From Lachnospiraceae bacterium (GTDB lineage Bacteria > Bacillota > Clostridia > Lachnospirales > Lachnospiraceae): DNA of 64,000 nt. Below are positions 25,971-33,450 of the stretch, in pieces (within the stretch, counting starts at the first letter, position 1; the number at the start of each line of letters is the position of its first letter). The notes beneath the pieces are model-generated. The model ran no database searches and was not told the origin of the DNA. It saw only the letters and a program-made list of their open reading frames with translations. Location of the stretch: contig CABJBM010000028.1 of the NCBI GenBank assembly GCA_902363835.1, positions 13,531 through 77,530 of the forward strand. The letters are read 5' to 3'. Made by a program: the position numbers and the translations under genes.

Positions 25971-26783
25971 ATGAGCAAAGTCATGTCTTTGCAGGAGGCG
26001 GCGGCCCGGATCCATGACGGGGATATCCTTGGCCTTGGGGGCAATGTGCTCCACCGGGCGCCCATGGCAATGGTGCGGGAGCTGGTGCGTCAGAATAAAA
26101 GGAATTTAAGACTGGTAAAGACCGCAGGAGCCATGGATGTGGACATGCTCTGTTTTGGAGGCTGTGTTTCCAGCGTTGATGCCGGCTTTATCAGCTATGA
26201 AAGCGAATATTCCCTTGCAGGGCATTACCGCAGGGCGGTTGAAAGCGGAGCTGTAAAAGGAAATGAACATGCCTGTTATACGGTGATCTCCGCCCTCCGG
26301 GCTGCCAGCTACGGGGTGGGCTTTATGCCTGTAAAGGGACTTGTGATCAGCGACTTAATCGATGCAAATGACTATTTTGTGCGGGTGGAGGATCCGTTTA
26401 CAAAGGAGCCGGTCACAGTGGTAAGGGCCATCAGGCCGGATGTTGCGGTCATACATGTCCAGGAGGCGGATGAAGAGGGAAACGCCAGGATCACGGGGCC
26501 TCTGTTTGAGGATGTCTTATTTTCCAGGGCATCCAAAAGAGTCATTCTGACAACAGAAAATATTGTTCATGGATCCGCGTTTAAGGGCAGCTTAAAAAAG
26601 GCGGATATTCCCCATTTTCTGGTGGAAGCGGTGGTCAGAGTTCCTAAGGGGGCTGCCCCCTGTTCCTGTCCGGGATCCTATGACATTGACGGAAAGAATA
26701 TAAAAGAATTCAAAAGTTTAAAGGATTTGGACGGCCTTAAGGCTTATGTAAGGGCATTTGAAAAGTCCGATTATAAAGGATAA
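25971..26783 (+). CDS. CoA-transferase family, subunit A-like
   Basis: A 270-residue class I CoA-transferase alpha-type subunit (GctA/IpdA-like): DGDILGLGGNVLHRAPMAMV, KTAGAMDVDMLCFGGCVSSV, SYESEYSLAGHYRRAVE, VIHVQEADEEGNARITGP, CPGSYDIDG. Family members move CoA between carboxylates, or in the IpdAB branch open a ring on a CoA thioester. It is followed after 14 bp by subunit B. In a BMC operon one expects PduL to handle acyl-CoA, so a second CoA-handling enzyme is unexpected; substrate unknown. Confidence 0.82.
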   Translation: MSKVMSLQEAAARIHDGDILGLGGNVLHRAPMAMVRELVRQNKRNLRLVKTAGAMDVDMLCFGGCVSSVDAGFISYESEYSLAGHYRRAVESGAVKGNEHACYTVISALRAASYGVGFMPVKGLVISDLIDANDYFVRVEDPFTKEPVTVVRAIRPDVAVIHVQEADEEGNARITGPLFEDVLFSRASKRVILTTENIVHGSAFKGSLKKADIPHFLVEAVVRVPKGAAPCSCPGSYDIDGKNIKEFKSLKDLDGLKAYVRAFEKSDYKG

Positions 26784-26797
26784 GGGGGCATGGCATA

Positions 26798-27520
26798 ATG
26801 GAAGAAAAATACAGAGTCTGCGATATTATGGTCTGCGCCATGGCCCGCCTTATACCTGACGGCAGCAAGGTGTTTCACGGTGTGTCCTCTCATATGCCAA
26901 TGATCGCTCTGCTGCTGGCAAAGGCGCTTCATGCGCCGGGGGCTGTGCATTTAAACATTCCGGGAGGAACGGATCCGGATCCTGTGAGACTTAAACGGTA
27001 TACCAGTGCAGGCCCGGAGCTTTTGGAACGTGCCGCTTCATATTTTCCTTTGATGGAGGTATTTGACCTGGCAATGAGAGGGGATCTGGATATGGCATTC
27101 TTAAGCGGAATCCAGTTTGATTCTCACGGCAATGTCAATGCATCGGTCATTGGAGATTATAAAAAACCAAAGGTAAGGATGCCGGGAGGAGCAGGCAGCG
27201 CCGTCCTCATTCCAACGGCAAAGAGAGCAATTCTCTGGAGGACAAAGCATGATAAGCGCACCTTTGTGAACCAGGTGGATTTTGTAACTGCCAGGGGAAA
27301 TGTGGACCGGATCGTCACACCCTTGTGCATCTTTAAAATGGAAAACGGGGAAATGGTTCTGGAAACCATTCATCCCACTTCCAGCCTGGAAGAGGTACAG
27401 GAAAATACCGGATTTCCCATAAAATTCTCCCATATCGCCTATACGCCCCTTCCTACGAGGGAAGAGTTAAATGCGCTGAAGCGGATCGATCCGGGAGATT
27501 TCAGAAATATAGAATTCTAA
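26798..27520 (+). CDS. CoA-transferase family, subunit B-like, lacking the usual catalytic Glu
   Basis: A 240-residue GctB/IpdB-like subunit: FLSGIQFDSHGNVNASVIG, PGGAGSAVLIPTAKRAILW, VTARGNVDRIVTPL. In true CoA-transferases the beta subunit carries a nucleophilic Glu in an E-S/N-G turn around residue 54. Here that segment reads HLNIPGGTDPDP and there is no Glu between residues 4 and 73. IpdB-type subunits also lack it, so the pair may be a hydrolase or lyase on a CoA thioester instead of a transferase. It is spaced 11 bp before the alcohol dehydrogenase gene. Confidence 0.8.
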   Translation: MEEKYRVCDIMVCAMARLIPDGSKVFHGVSSHMPMIALLLAKALHAPGAVHLNIPGGTDPDPVRLKRYTSAGPELLERAASYFPLMEVFDLAMRGDLDMAFLSGIQFDSHGNVNASVIGDYKKPKVRMPGGAGSAVLIPTAKRAILWRTKHDKRTFVNQVDFVTARGNVDRIVTPLCIFKMENGEMVLETIHPTSSLEEVQENTGFPIKFSHIAYTPLPTREELNALKRIDPGDFRNIEF

Positions 27521-27531
27521 GGAGGCCATTT

Positions 27532-28698
27532 ATGGCGCTTGAGAGAATCAATGCAGTAGGAACCAGCTTTTTTGGCCGCGGCTCCATTGGACTGCTGCCG
27601 GATGAGCTTAAGAAACGGGGATTTAAGCGGGGGCTCATTGTTACGGACCCGTTCCTGTATGAAAACGGTACGGGAGACAAGGTGGGGGCCTGTCTTTTAA
27701 AAGCCGGAGTGGAATATGCCATTTATTACCTGGTTGAACCAAATCCCTCCACATCCGTTGTCAATGACTGCCTGGAAGCGGCAAGGACTCTGGGAGTGGA
27801 TCTTCTGGTGGCTGTGGGCGGCGGTTCTGCCATTGACACGGCAAAGGCTGTCAGCATTGTAATGGCAAACGGCGGCAGGGTAGAGGATTATGAGGGACTG
27901 AACCGTTCCCGCAATCCCGGGATTCCAATTGTTGCGGTGAACACAACCGCAGGGACCGGTTCTGAGGTCACCTCGTTCTATATTGTGACTGATCCGGAAA
28001 GACATTCCAAGATGTGTATGGTGGATCCCAATTCCATGGTAACCATTGCAGTCAATGATGTTGATTTGATGATGAGCATGCCAAAATCTCTTACGGCTTC
28101 CACTGGAATGGATGCCATGACACATGCCATTGAGGCGGCTGTGTCAAAGAGAGCGACCCCTTTTACAGATAAAGATGCCCTTTGGGCAATGGGGGTGGTC
28201 CGGACCTATCTTCCGGAAGCAGTGGCTGACGGAAGCAATGTAAAAGCCAGGGAGATGATGGCTTATGGGGAATACAGCGCGGGCATGGCGTTTTCCAATG
28301 CAGGTCTTGGCATGGTCCATGCCATGGCTCATCCTCTGGGAGGACTTAGAAATCTGCCTCACGGCATCTGCAACGCGGTTTTGCTGCCTGTTGTTATGGA
28401 ATTTAACGGAAGCAGGCCGGAAACTGCAGAACGGTATAAAAAGGTGGCAGAAGGGCTTAAGCTTCCCGGGGCGGCTGCCATGACAGGGCAGCAGGCTGTG
28501 AAGGAATCGGTGGCATGCATCAGGCGGCTGTTAAAAGAGGTGGGGATCACACAGAACTTAAGGGATCTTAAAGTAGCCCCTGAGGATTTTAAGGCTCTGT
28601 CAGAAGCTGCCATGCTGGATCCATGCATGGAAGACAATCCTTTTAAACCAACGGTCCAACAGGTCATAGCGGTATATGGAAAAGCATATGGAATATAG
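27532..28698 (+). CDS. Iron-dependent alcohol dehydrogenase
   Basis: A 388-residue group III (iron) dehydrogenase: NAD-binding VGGGSAIDTAKA, NTTAGTGSEVTSF, and the metal ligands in GMDAMTHAIEA, GMVHAMAHPLGG and LPHGICNAV. Members reduce lactaldehyde, propionaldehyde, acetaldehyde or 3-hydroxypropionaldehyde with NADH. Here it would regenerate NAD+ for the aldehyde dehydrogenase by reducing part of the aldehyde to alcohol. No clear targeting helix is seen at the N-terminus (MALERINAVGTSFFG). GGAGG lies 8 bp before the ATG. Confidence 0.9.
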   Translation: MALERINAVGTSFFGRGSIGLLPDELKKRGFKRGLIVTDPFLYENGTGDKVGACLLKAGVEYAIYYLVEPNPSTSVVNDCLEAARTLGVDLLVAVGGGSAIDTAKAVSIVMANGGRVEDYEGLNRSRNPGIPIVAVNTTAGTGSEVTSFYIVTDPERHSKMCMVDPNSMVTIAVNDVDLMMSMPKSLTASTGMDAMTHAIEAAVSKRATPFTDKDALWAMGVVRTYLPEAVADGSNVKAREMMAYGEYSAGMAFSNAGLGMVHAMAHPLGGLRNLPHGICNAVLLPVVMEFNGSRPETAERYKKVAEGLKLPGAAAMTGQQAVKESVACIRRLLKEVGITQNLRDLKVAPEDFKALSEAAMLDPCMEDNPFKPTVQQVIAVYGKAYGI

Positions 28699-28795
28699 TG
28701 AAGCCATGCATCTGCCTTTCAGAAACACAGAATATCTGCCAGATGATAGTGGGATGGCGAAGCTGTAACAAATTGTGAGAAGGAGAGGGAAATAA

Positions 28796-29809
28796 ATGAA
28801 GAAACTGATTAATGTGCCGGAAAACTATGTAAATGAAATGCTGGAGGGAATTTATCTTGCCCATCCGGATTATGTCACTTATACGGCAGGCGACCTGCGC
28901 TGCCTGGTAACCTCCAATAAGGTAGAGGGAAAGGTGGGAATTGCCACAGGAGGCGGTTCCGGGCATCTCCCCTTGTTTTTGGGCTATGTTGGGAAGGGAA
29001 TGCTGGATGGCTGTTCCGTTGGGGACGTTTTCCAGTCCCCCAGCGCAGATCAGATGTTCCAGGTGACGAAAAGCATTGATTCCGGAGCGGGGGTTCTTTA
29101 CATTTACGGCAATTATAACGGGGACATCTTTAATTTTGACATGGCTGCTGAGATGGCGGATATGGAAGAGGACATCTGTGTGGAAAGCGTTGTTGCAGGG
29201 GAAGATGTGGCATCTCCAAAGGCAGCTCCCGGAGAGAAGAATACCAGAAGAGGGGTTGCCGGTATTTTCTTTGTATTTAAGTGCGCCGGCGCTGCTGCTG
29301 TGGCCCGAAGGGATCTGCAGGAAGTAAAACGGATTGCGGAAAAAGCCGCTGCCAATGTAAGGACCATGGGAGTGGCCCTGACCCCATGCACGGTTCCAAG
29401 AGTGGGCCATCCCGGATTTGAGATCGGAGAGGATGAGATGGAGATCGGCATGGGAATCCACGGAGAGTCCGGAATCCGCCGGGGAAAGCTGGAAACCGCA
29501 GATGAGATCACATTGGAAATGATGGAAAAGATCCTTGAGGATATTCCTTATGTTGCCGGAGATGAGGTTGCGGTCCTTGTAAACGGACTGGGAGCCACTC
29601 CTCTTGATGAACAGTACATTGTGGCGAGAAAGGTCAATCAGATTCTGGAAGAAAAAGGGATCAGGGTACACCGTTATTATGTGGGTGAGTATGTTACTTC
29701 CATTGAGATGGCCGGCCTATCCATTTCCCTTTTGAAAATGGATGAGGAATTGAAGGGCTATTTGGATGCTCCGGCTGATACGCCGTTTTTTAAGCAGGGA
29801 ACTTTTTAA
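28796..29809 (+). CDS. Dihydroxyacetone kinase subunit DhaK-like
   Basis: A 337-residue DhaK-type domain. The covalent substrate-binding His is present (His222 in GMGIHGESG), with the loop GGGSGHLP at 52-59 (GGGSGHEP in typical DhaK). DhaK binds a ketone such as dihydroxyacetone through a hemiaminal, and the partner DhaL donates phosphate. No DhaM phosphoryl donor is in the window. In this operon DHAP is already formed by the aldolase, so the pair might instead phosphorylate a free ketose at C1 to feed the aldolase. The ATG follows GGAGAGGG. Confidence 0.82.
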   Translation: MKKLINVPENYVNEMLEGIYLAHPDYVTYTAGDLRCLVTSNKVEGKVGIATGGGSGHLPLFLGYVGKGMLDGCSVGDVFQSPSADQMFQVTKSIDSGAGVLYIYGNYNGDIFNFDMAAEMADMEEDICVESVVAGEDVASPKAAPGEKNTRRGVAGIFFVFKCAGAAAVARRDLQEVKRIAEKAAANVRTMGVALTPCTVPRVGHPGFEIGEDEMEIGMGIHGESGIRRGKLETADEITLEMMEKILEDIPYVAGDEVAVLVNGLGATPLDEQYIVARKVNQILEEKGIRVHRYYVGEYVTSIEMAGLSISLLKMDEELKGYLDAPADTPFFKQGTF

Positions 29810-29848
29810 AGCTCATGCCGCTCATGCGGCGGCAGAATGGAGGCTGAT

Positions 29849-30466
29849 ATGAACCAGCAGGAACTGATTGCAATGCTTGACAGAATAAGTAAGATCATGA
29901 ATCAAAACAGAAACTACTTAATAGAACTGGACAGTGTTGTGGGTGACAGTGATCTGGGGCTGACCATGGGGGATGGATTCCAGGCGGCTTACGAAGCGGT
30001 TTCCCATGGGGAGGAGCCGGATCTGGGCAAGCTTTTGTACAAGGCCGGAAAAACCATGGGAAATAAGGTTCCTTCCACCATGGGGACGTTAATGGCAGCA
30101 GGGCTGATGCGTGCCGGAAAGATCTTAAAAGGAAAGACAGAATTGTCCGATGAAGATGTTGTTGTGCTGTTTGAAGCTTATGAAGCAGGCGTTGCTGATT
30201 TAGGTAAGGCAAAAATAGGGGATAAGACCTTTTTAGACGGTTTTCATCCCGGAGTGCAGGCCCTTAAGGCTAAAGTGGAAGCAGGTGCCACCCTTGAGGA
30301 AGGTTTTAAGGAAGCCGCTGAAGCCGCATTGGAAGGCTTTGAACATACTGCTGCAATGATTGCCGTTCACGGGAGAGCGGCAACCAGAGGAGAGGCATCC
30401 CGCACCTTAAAGGATCCGGGGGCCGCTGTGGCAGCTCTTATTATGAAAGCCGTTGCAGACAGATAA
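29849..30466 (+). CDS. DhaL-like kinase subunit (divergent nucleotide site)
   Basis: A 205-residue DAK2-domain protein. The Mg/ADP site reads VVGDSDLGLTM where common DhaL has GDGDHG..M, and the glycine-serine loop is replaced by KVPSTMGTLMA; the C-terminal region keeps HGRAATRGEASRT. The differences make DHA kinase activity uncertain and suggest a subfamily with another ketose substrate or ATP as direct donor. The ATG at 29849 follows TGGAGG; an in-frame ATG at 29837 overlaps that site and is rejected. It is the last gene of the operon and a terminator follows immediately. Confidence 0.8.
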   Translation: MNQQELIAMLDRISKIMNQNRNYLIELDSVVGDSDLGLTMGDGFQAAYEAVSHGEEPDLGKLLYKAGKTMGNKVPSTMGTLMAAGLMRAGKILKGKTELSDEDVVVLFEAYEAGVADLGKAKIGDKTFLDGFHPGVQALKAKVEAGATLEEGFKEAAEAALEGFEHTAAMIAVHGRAATRGEASRTLKDPGAAVAALIMKAVADR

Positions 30467-30474
30467 AACCATTG

Positions 30475-30511
30475 ACCGGAGCAGACAGAAATGTTTTGCT
30501 CCGGTTTTTTT
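30475..30511 (+). terminator. Terminator of the microcompartment operon
   Basis: ACCGGAGCA (30475-30483) pairs with TGCTCCGGT (30497-30505), followed by TTTTTT. It starts 9 bp after the dhaL-like stop codon. Confidence 0.9.
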
Positions 30512-30564
30512 CTGTAAACTTTTAGTGTTGGCTGCAAAAGGCAAAATGCATATAAAATTAAACC

Positions 30565-30593
30565 TTGTTATTTTACTGGTTCTTCTTTATAAT
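30565..30593 (+). promoter_or_regulatory. Promoter of the RpiR regulator gene
   Basis: TTGTTA (30565-30570), 17-bp spacer, TATAAT (30588-30593), 26 bp before the start codon. Confidence 0.7.
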
Positions 30594-30618
30594 TTAGTAA
30601 TAGTAAGGGGGCTGAAAT

Positions 30619-31374
30619 ATGAATTTTCAACAGCGTATTTTGTCACATGAATTCCAACTCAATGACACAGATGATTTGATTGTAGACTATATCAATCTGC
30701 ACAGGAAAGAGATCATGAACCTTTCTATAAGAAAGATCGCAGAAGATATTTTCGTTGCGCCCAACGCTGTCATGAGATTTTCAAAGAAGATCGGTTACAG
30801 CGGTTTTTCTGAACTGAAATATGCCTTAAGCAATGAAGATAAACCAGAAGATGGAGGCAAGACACTGGTTCATCAGCTTATGGAGCATTTGCCGCAGAAT
30901 ATTGTGAAAACATTGGACACCATTGACGAAAGTGTCATTAAAAAGGTATCGAAAACATTAAAAGAGGCAGATTGCTGTATATTTGCCGGACTCGGTGATT
31001 CCTATCCCTTTTGTGAAATGATGAAAAATAATCTTCGGTGTTATGCCAAAAAGGTAGAATGTGAAATCCATATTCATGATATGTTTTATTGCGTGGAGCA
31101 TGGCAGCAGCAAGGATGTACTGGTTATCATAAGCGCCCGGGGAGAAAATGAACGGCTTTTAAAGCTGACGCAAAAGGCCAGGGATAAGGGAATGAAAACC
31201 ATCAGCATTACTCATTTCATCAAGAATCCATTGGCTGATATGACTGATCTGCAGTTGTTTTTCTGGGGAGAATACCGGGTTGTAAATGATTATAATGTAA
31301 CGGACCGGTGTGGTTTAATGGTATTGCTGCGGTTACTGAGTGAAGAGTTTTGGAATACTTATTATGAGGAATAG
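30619..31374 (+). CDS. RpiR-family transcriptional regulator (HTH + SIS)
   Basis: A 251-residue regulator: N-terminal helix-turn-helix of RpiR type (NLSIRKIAEDIFVAPNAVMRF, SGFSELKYAL) and a C-terminal SIS sugar-phosphate-binding domain (CCIFAGLGDSYPF, VLVIISARGENERLLKLTQ). It has its own promoter and terminator and precedes the mannosylglycerate-type PTS operon, so local control of mngA/mngB by a phosphosugar is the simplest reading. Control of the preceding operon is less likely as a strong terminator intervenes. Confidence 0.85.
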   Translation: MNFQQRILSHEFQLNDTDDLIVDYINLHRKEIMNLSIRKIAEDIFVAPNAVMRFSKKIGYSGFSELKYALSNEDKPEDGGKTLVHQLMEHLPQNIVKTLDTIDESVIKKVSKTLKEADCCIFAGLGDSYPFCEMMKNNLRCYAKKVECEIHIHDMFYCVEHGSSKDVLVIISARGENERLLKLTQKARDKGMKTISITHFIKNPLADMTDLQLFFWGEYRVVNDYNVTDRCGLMVLLRLLSEEFWNTYYEE

Positions 31375-31388
31375 TTTCTTTGCGTTTG

Positions 31389-31420
31389 ACAGGTATTGTA
31401 TTGATTACAATACCTGTTTT
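31389..31420 (+). terminator. Terminator after the RpiR gene
   Basis: ACAGGTATTGTA (31389-31400) and TACAATACCTGT (31406-31417) form a perfect 12-bp stem with a 5-nt loop, followed by TTTTTG. Being a long palindrome upstream of mngA, it could also serve as a regulator-binding site. Confidence 0.75.
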
Positions 31421-31530
31421 TGTGTATTTGTGTCAAACTCATGGAAAAATCTGTGTGCAAATTACCAAAATACAGTTTTCAAAAAAATAAGTGGTATAGT
31501 GTACTTAAAAAGAAATAAGGAGGCAGGGTT

Positions 31531-33429
31531 ATGAATCTTCAAGGGGTAACAAGTGAAAAATTGATTGCTTTGAACTGCAGCTATAAAAGCAAGGATGAAG
31601 CAATCCGTGATTTGATTGAAAAACTTTATGAAGAAAAAAAGATCCAATCAAAAGAAGAATTTTATCAGGCAGTAAAAGAGAGAGAAAGTTTATCAGCTAC
31701 GGGAATCGATAAGGGGATCGCAATTCCTCATGGGAAGAGCAAGACAGTCAATACTGCTGCATTTGCATTTGCTTCCGTTAAGGAGCCTATAGAAGACTGG
31801 GAGAGCCTGGCTCCGGATAACCGGGTGCGCTATGTGTTTTTACTGGCCATTCCTGAGGCAGAAGCAGGAAGCACTCACTTAGAGCTGCTGGCAGAATTAA
31901 TGACAAAGATATCAGATAACTGTTATCTGGAACATCTTCTGTCATCTAAAACCAGTCAGGAGTTTTACAAAAATCTTTCTTATGAACCTGTAAAAGCGGC
32001 TGGGGAAAAAACATATAAAAAGTCAATTGTAGCAGTCACTGCCTGTCCGGCAGGAATTGCCCATACCTATATGGCAGCGGAAGCCCTGGTTCAGGCCGGT
32101 GAAGAAATGGGAGTCAAGGTTTATGTGGAAAAACAGGGGGCCAATGGCGTGGAAGACCGCCATACCGCAGAACACTTAAAGAAAGCTGATGCTGCAGTCT
32201 TTGCGGTTGATGTGGCAGTAAAGGATTCCCAGCGTTTTGACCACCTTCCGGTTTACAAAACCAAAGTATCCGCTCCTCTTAAAGATGCAAAGAGTATTAT
32301 CAGAGCGGCGCTGGACAAAGCAAAGACCCAGGGAAAACGGGAATATGCAGGAGGCAGGGAAGAAGAAAAGCAGAGCTTTGGAAGTGAAGTCAAACAGGCG
32401 GTGCTCACAGGAGTTTCCTACATCATCCCCATCATTGTTGCAGGCGGTATGATTAATGCGTTTGCAGTATTAATAGCTCAGGGATTTGGCTTGCAGGAGC
32501 TTTATAATCTGGATAACAGCTGGCTGTGGCTTTTCAGAAAAATGGGGGGAAATACTCTTGGCACCCTGATGATTCCCATGCTTTCCGCTTACATGGCTTA
32601 CTCTCTTGGGGATAAGACAGCGCTTGCACCGGGATTTGCAGCCGGAATTGCTGCGAACCTGATTAACGGCGGCTTTTTATGTGGTATGCTGGGAGGTTTG
32701 GTTGCAGGTTATACTGTGAGAGCCTTAAGAAAGTACATTCCGGCAAAAGGTGTTTTTTCAGGATTTGTTTCATTTTGGGTTTATCCCGTATTCAGTACAT
32801 TAATCGTTGGGATCGTCATCATTTTCATCCTTGGAAAGCCTGTTGCATGGCTGAATCAGTCGTTGATTCAGGTGCTGGGAACCATGAGCGGCTCCAATGC
32901 CGGCCTTCTTGGCGCTATTATTGGAATCATGGTATCCTTTGATCTTGGCGGTCCGGTAAACAAGGCGGCATACACCTTCTGCGTCGGCGCCATGTCAGAG
33001 GGGATCCTGATGCCCTACGCAGCATTTGCTTCTATCAAAATGGTATCTGCATTTGCAGTAACCTTTGCAACCGTTGGTTTTAAGCAGTATTTTACAGAAG
33101 AAGAGAGAGAGGCTGGAATGTCCACCTGGATTCTGGGACTTGCCGGTATTACCGAGGGTGCTATCCCCTTAATGATGGCAGATCCTATCCGCGTGATCTT
33201 TTCCTTATGCGCCGGTTCTGCAGTGACAGGGGCATTGGTTGCCATATGCAATATTGGCCTGGATGTGCCTGGAGCGGGAATTTTCTCCCTGTTTTTGTTA
33301 AAGGATGGATTTGGCGGATTGGCAAATGCAATGGTATGGTTCTTTGCGGCTGTACTGGGAGCGGTTATTTCTACAATTCTTCTGGTATTATTAAAGAAAA
33401 TGAAATTTAAGAAACAACAGAAATCATAG
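31531..33429 (+). CDS. mngA: PTS EIIABC, mannosylglycerate/fructose type (MngA-like)
   Basis: A 632-residue three-domain PTS permease in the order EIIA-EIIB-EIIC. EIIA phosphoryl site His67 (AIPHGKS), EIIB Cys172 (TACPAGIAHTYMAAEAL), then a ten-helix EIIC with GGMINAFAVL and SFDLGGPVNKAAY. E. coli MngA has the same order and is paired with a GH38 mannosidase, exactly as here, so 2-O-alpha-mannosyl-glycerate is the likely sugar, with other alpha-mannosides or fructose possible. Start ATG follows AAGGAGG. TATAGT at 31495-31500 may be its -10, but no good -35 is seen. Confidence 0.82.
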   Translation: MNLQGVTSEKLIALNCSYKSKDEAIRDLIEKLYEEKKIQSKEEFYQAVKERESLSATGIDKGIAIPHGKSKTVNTAAFAFASVKEPIEDWESLAPDNRVRYVFLLAIPEAEAGSTHLELLAELMTKISDNCYLEHLLSSKTSQEFYKNLSYEPVKAAGEKTYKKSIVAVTACPAGIAHTYMAAEALVQAGEEMGVKVYVEKQGANGVEDRHTAEHLKKADAAVFAVDVAVKDSQRFDHLPVYKTKVSAPLKDAKSIIRAALDKAKTQGKREYAGGREEEKQSFGSEVKQAVLTGVSYIIPIIVAGGMINAFAVLIAQGFGLQELYNLDNSWLWLFRKMGGNTLGTLMIPMLSAYMAYSLGDKTALAPGFAAGIAANLINGGFLCGMLGGLVAGYTVRALRKYIPAKGVFSGFVSFWVYPVFSTLIVGIVIIFILGKPVAWLNQSLIQVLGTMSGSNAGLLGAIIGIMVSFDLGGPVNKAAYTFCVGAMSEGILMPYAAFASIKMVSAFAVTFATVGFKQYFTEEEREAGMSTWILGLAGITEGAIPLMMADPIRVIFSLCAGSAVTGALVAICNIGLDVPGAGIFSLFLLKDGFGGLANAMVWFFAAVLGAVISTILLVLLKKMKFKKQQKS

Positions 33430-33450
33430 AAAAGAAAGGCGGAGAAACGT

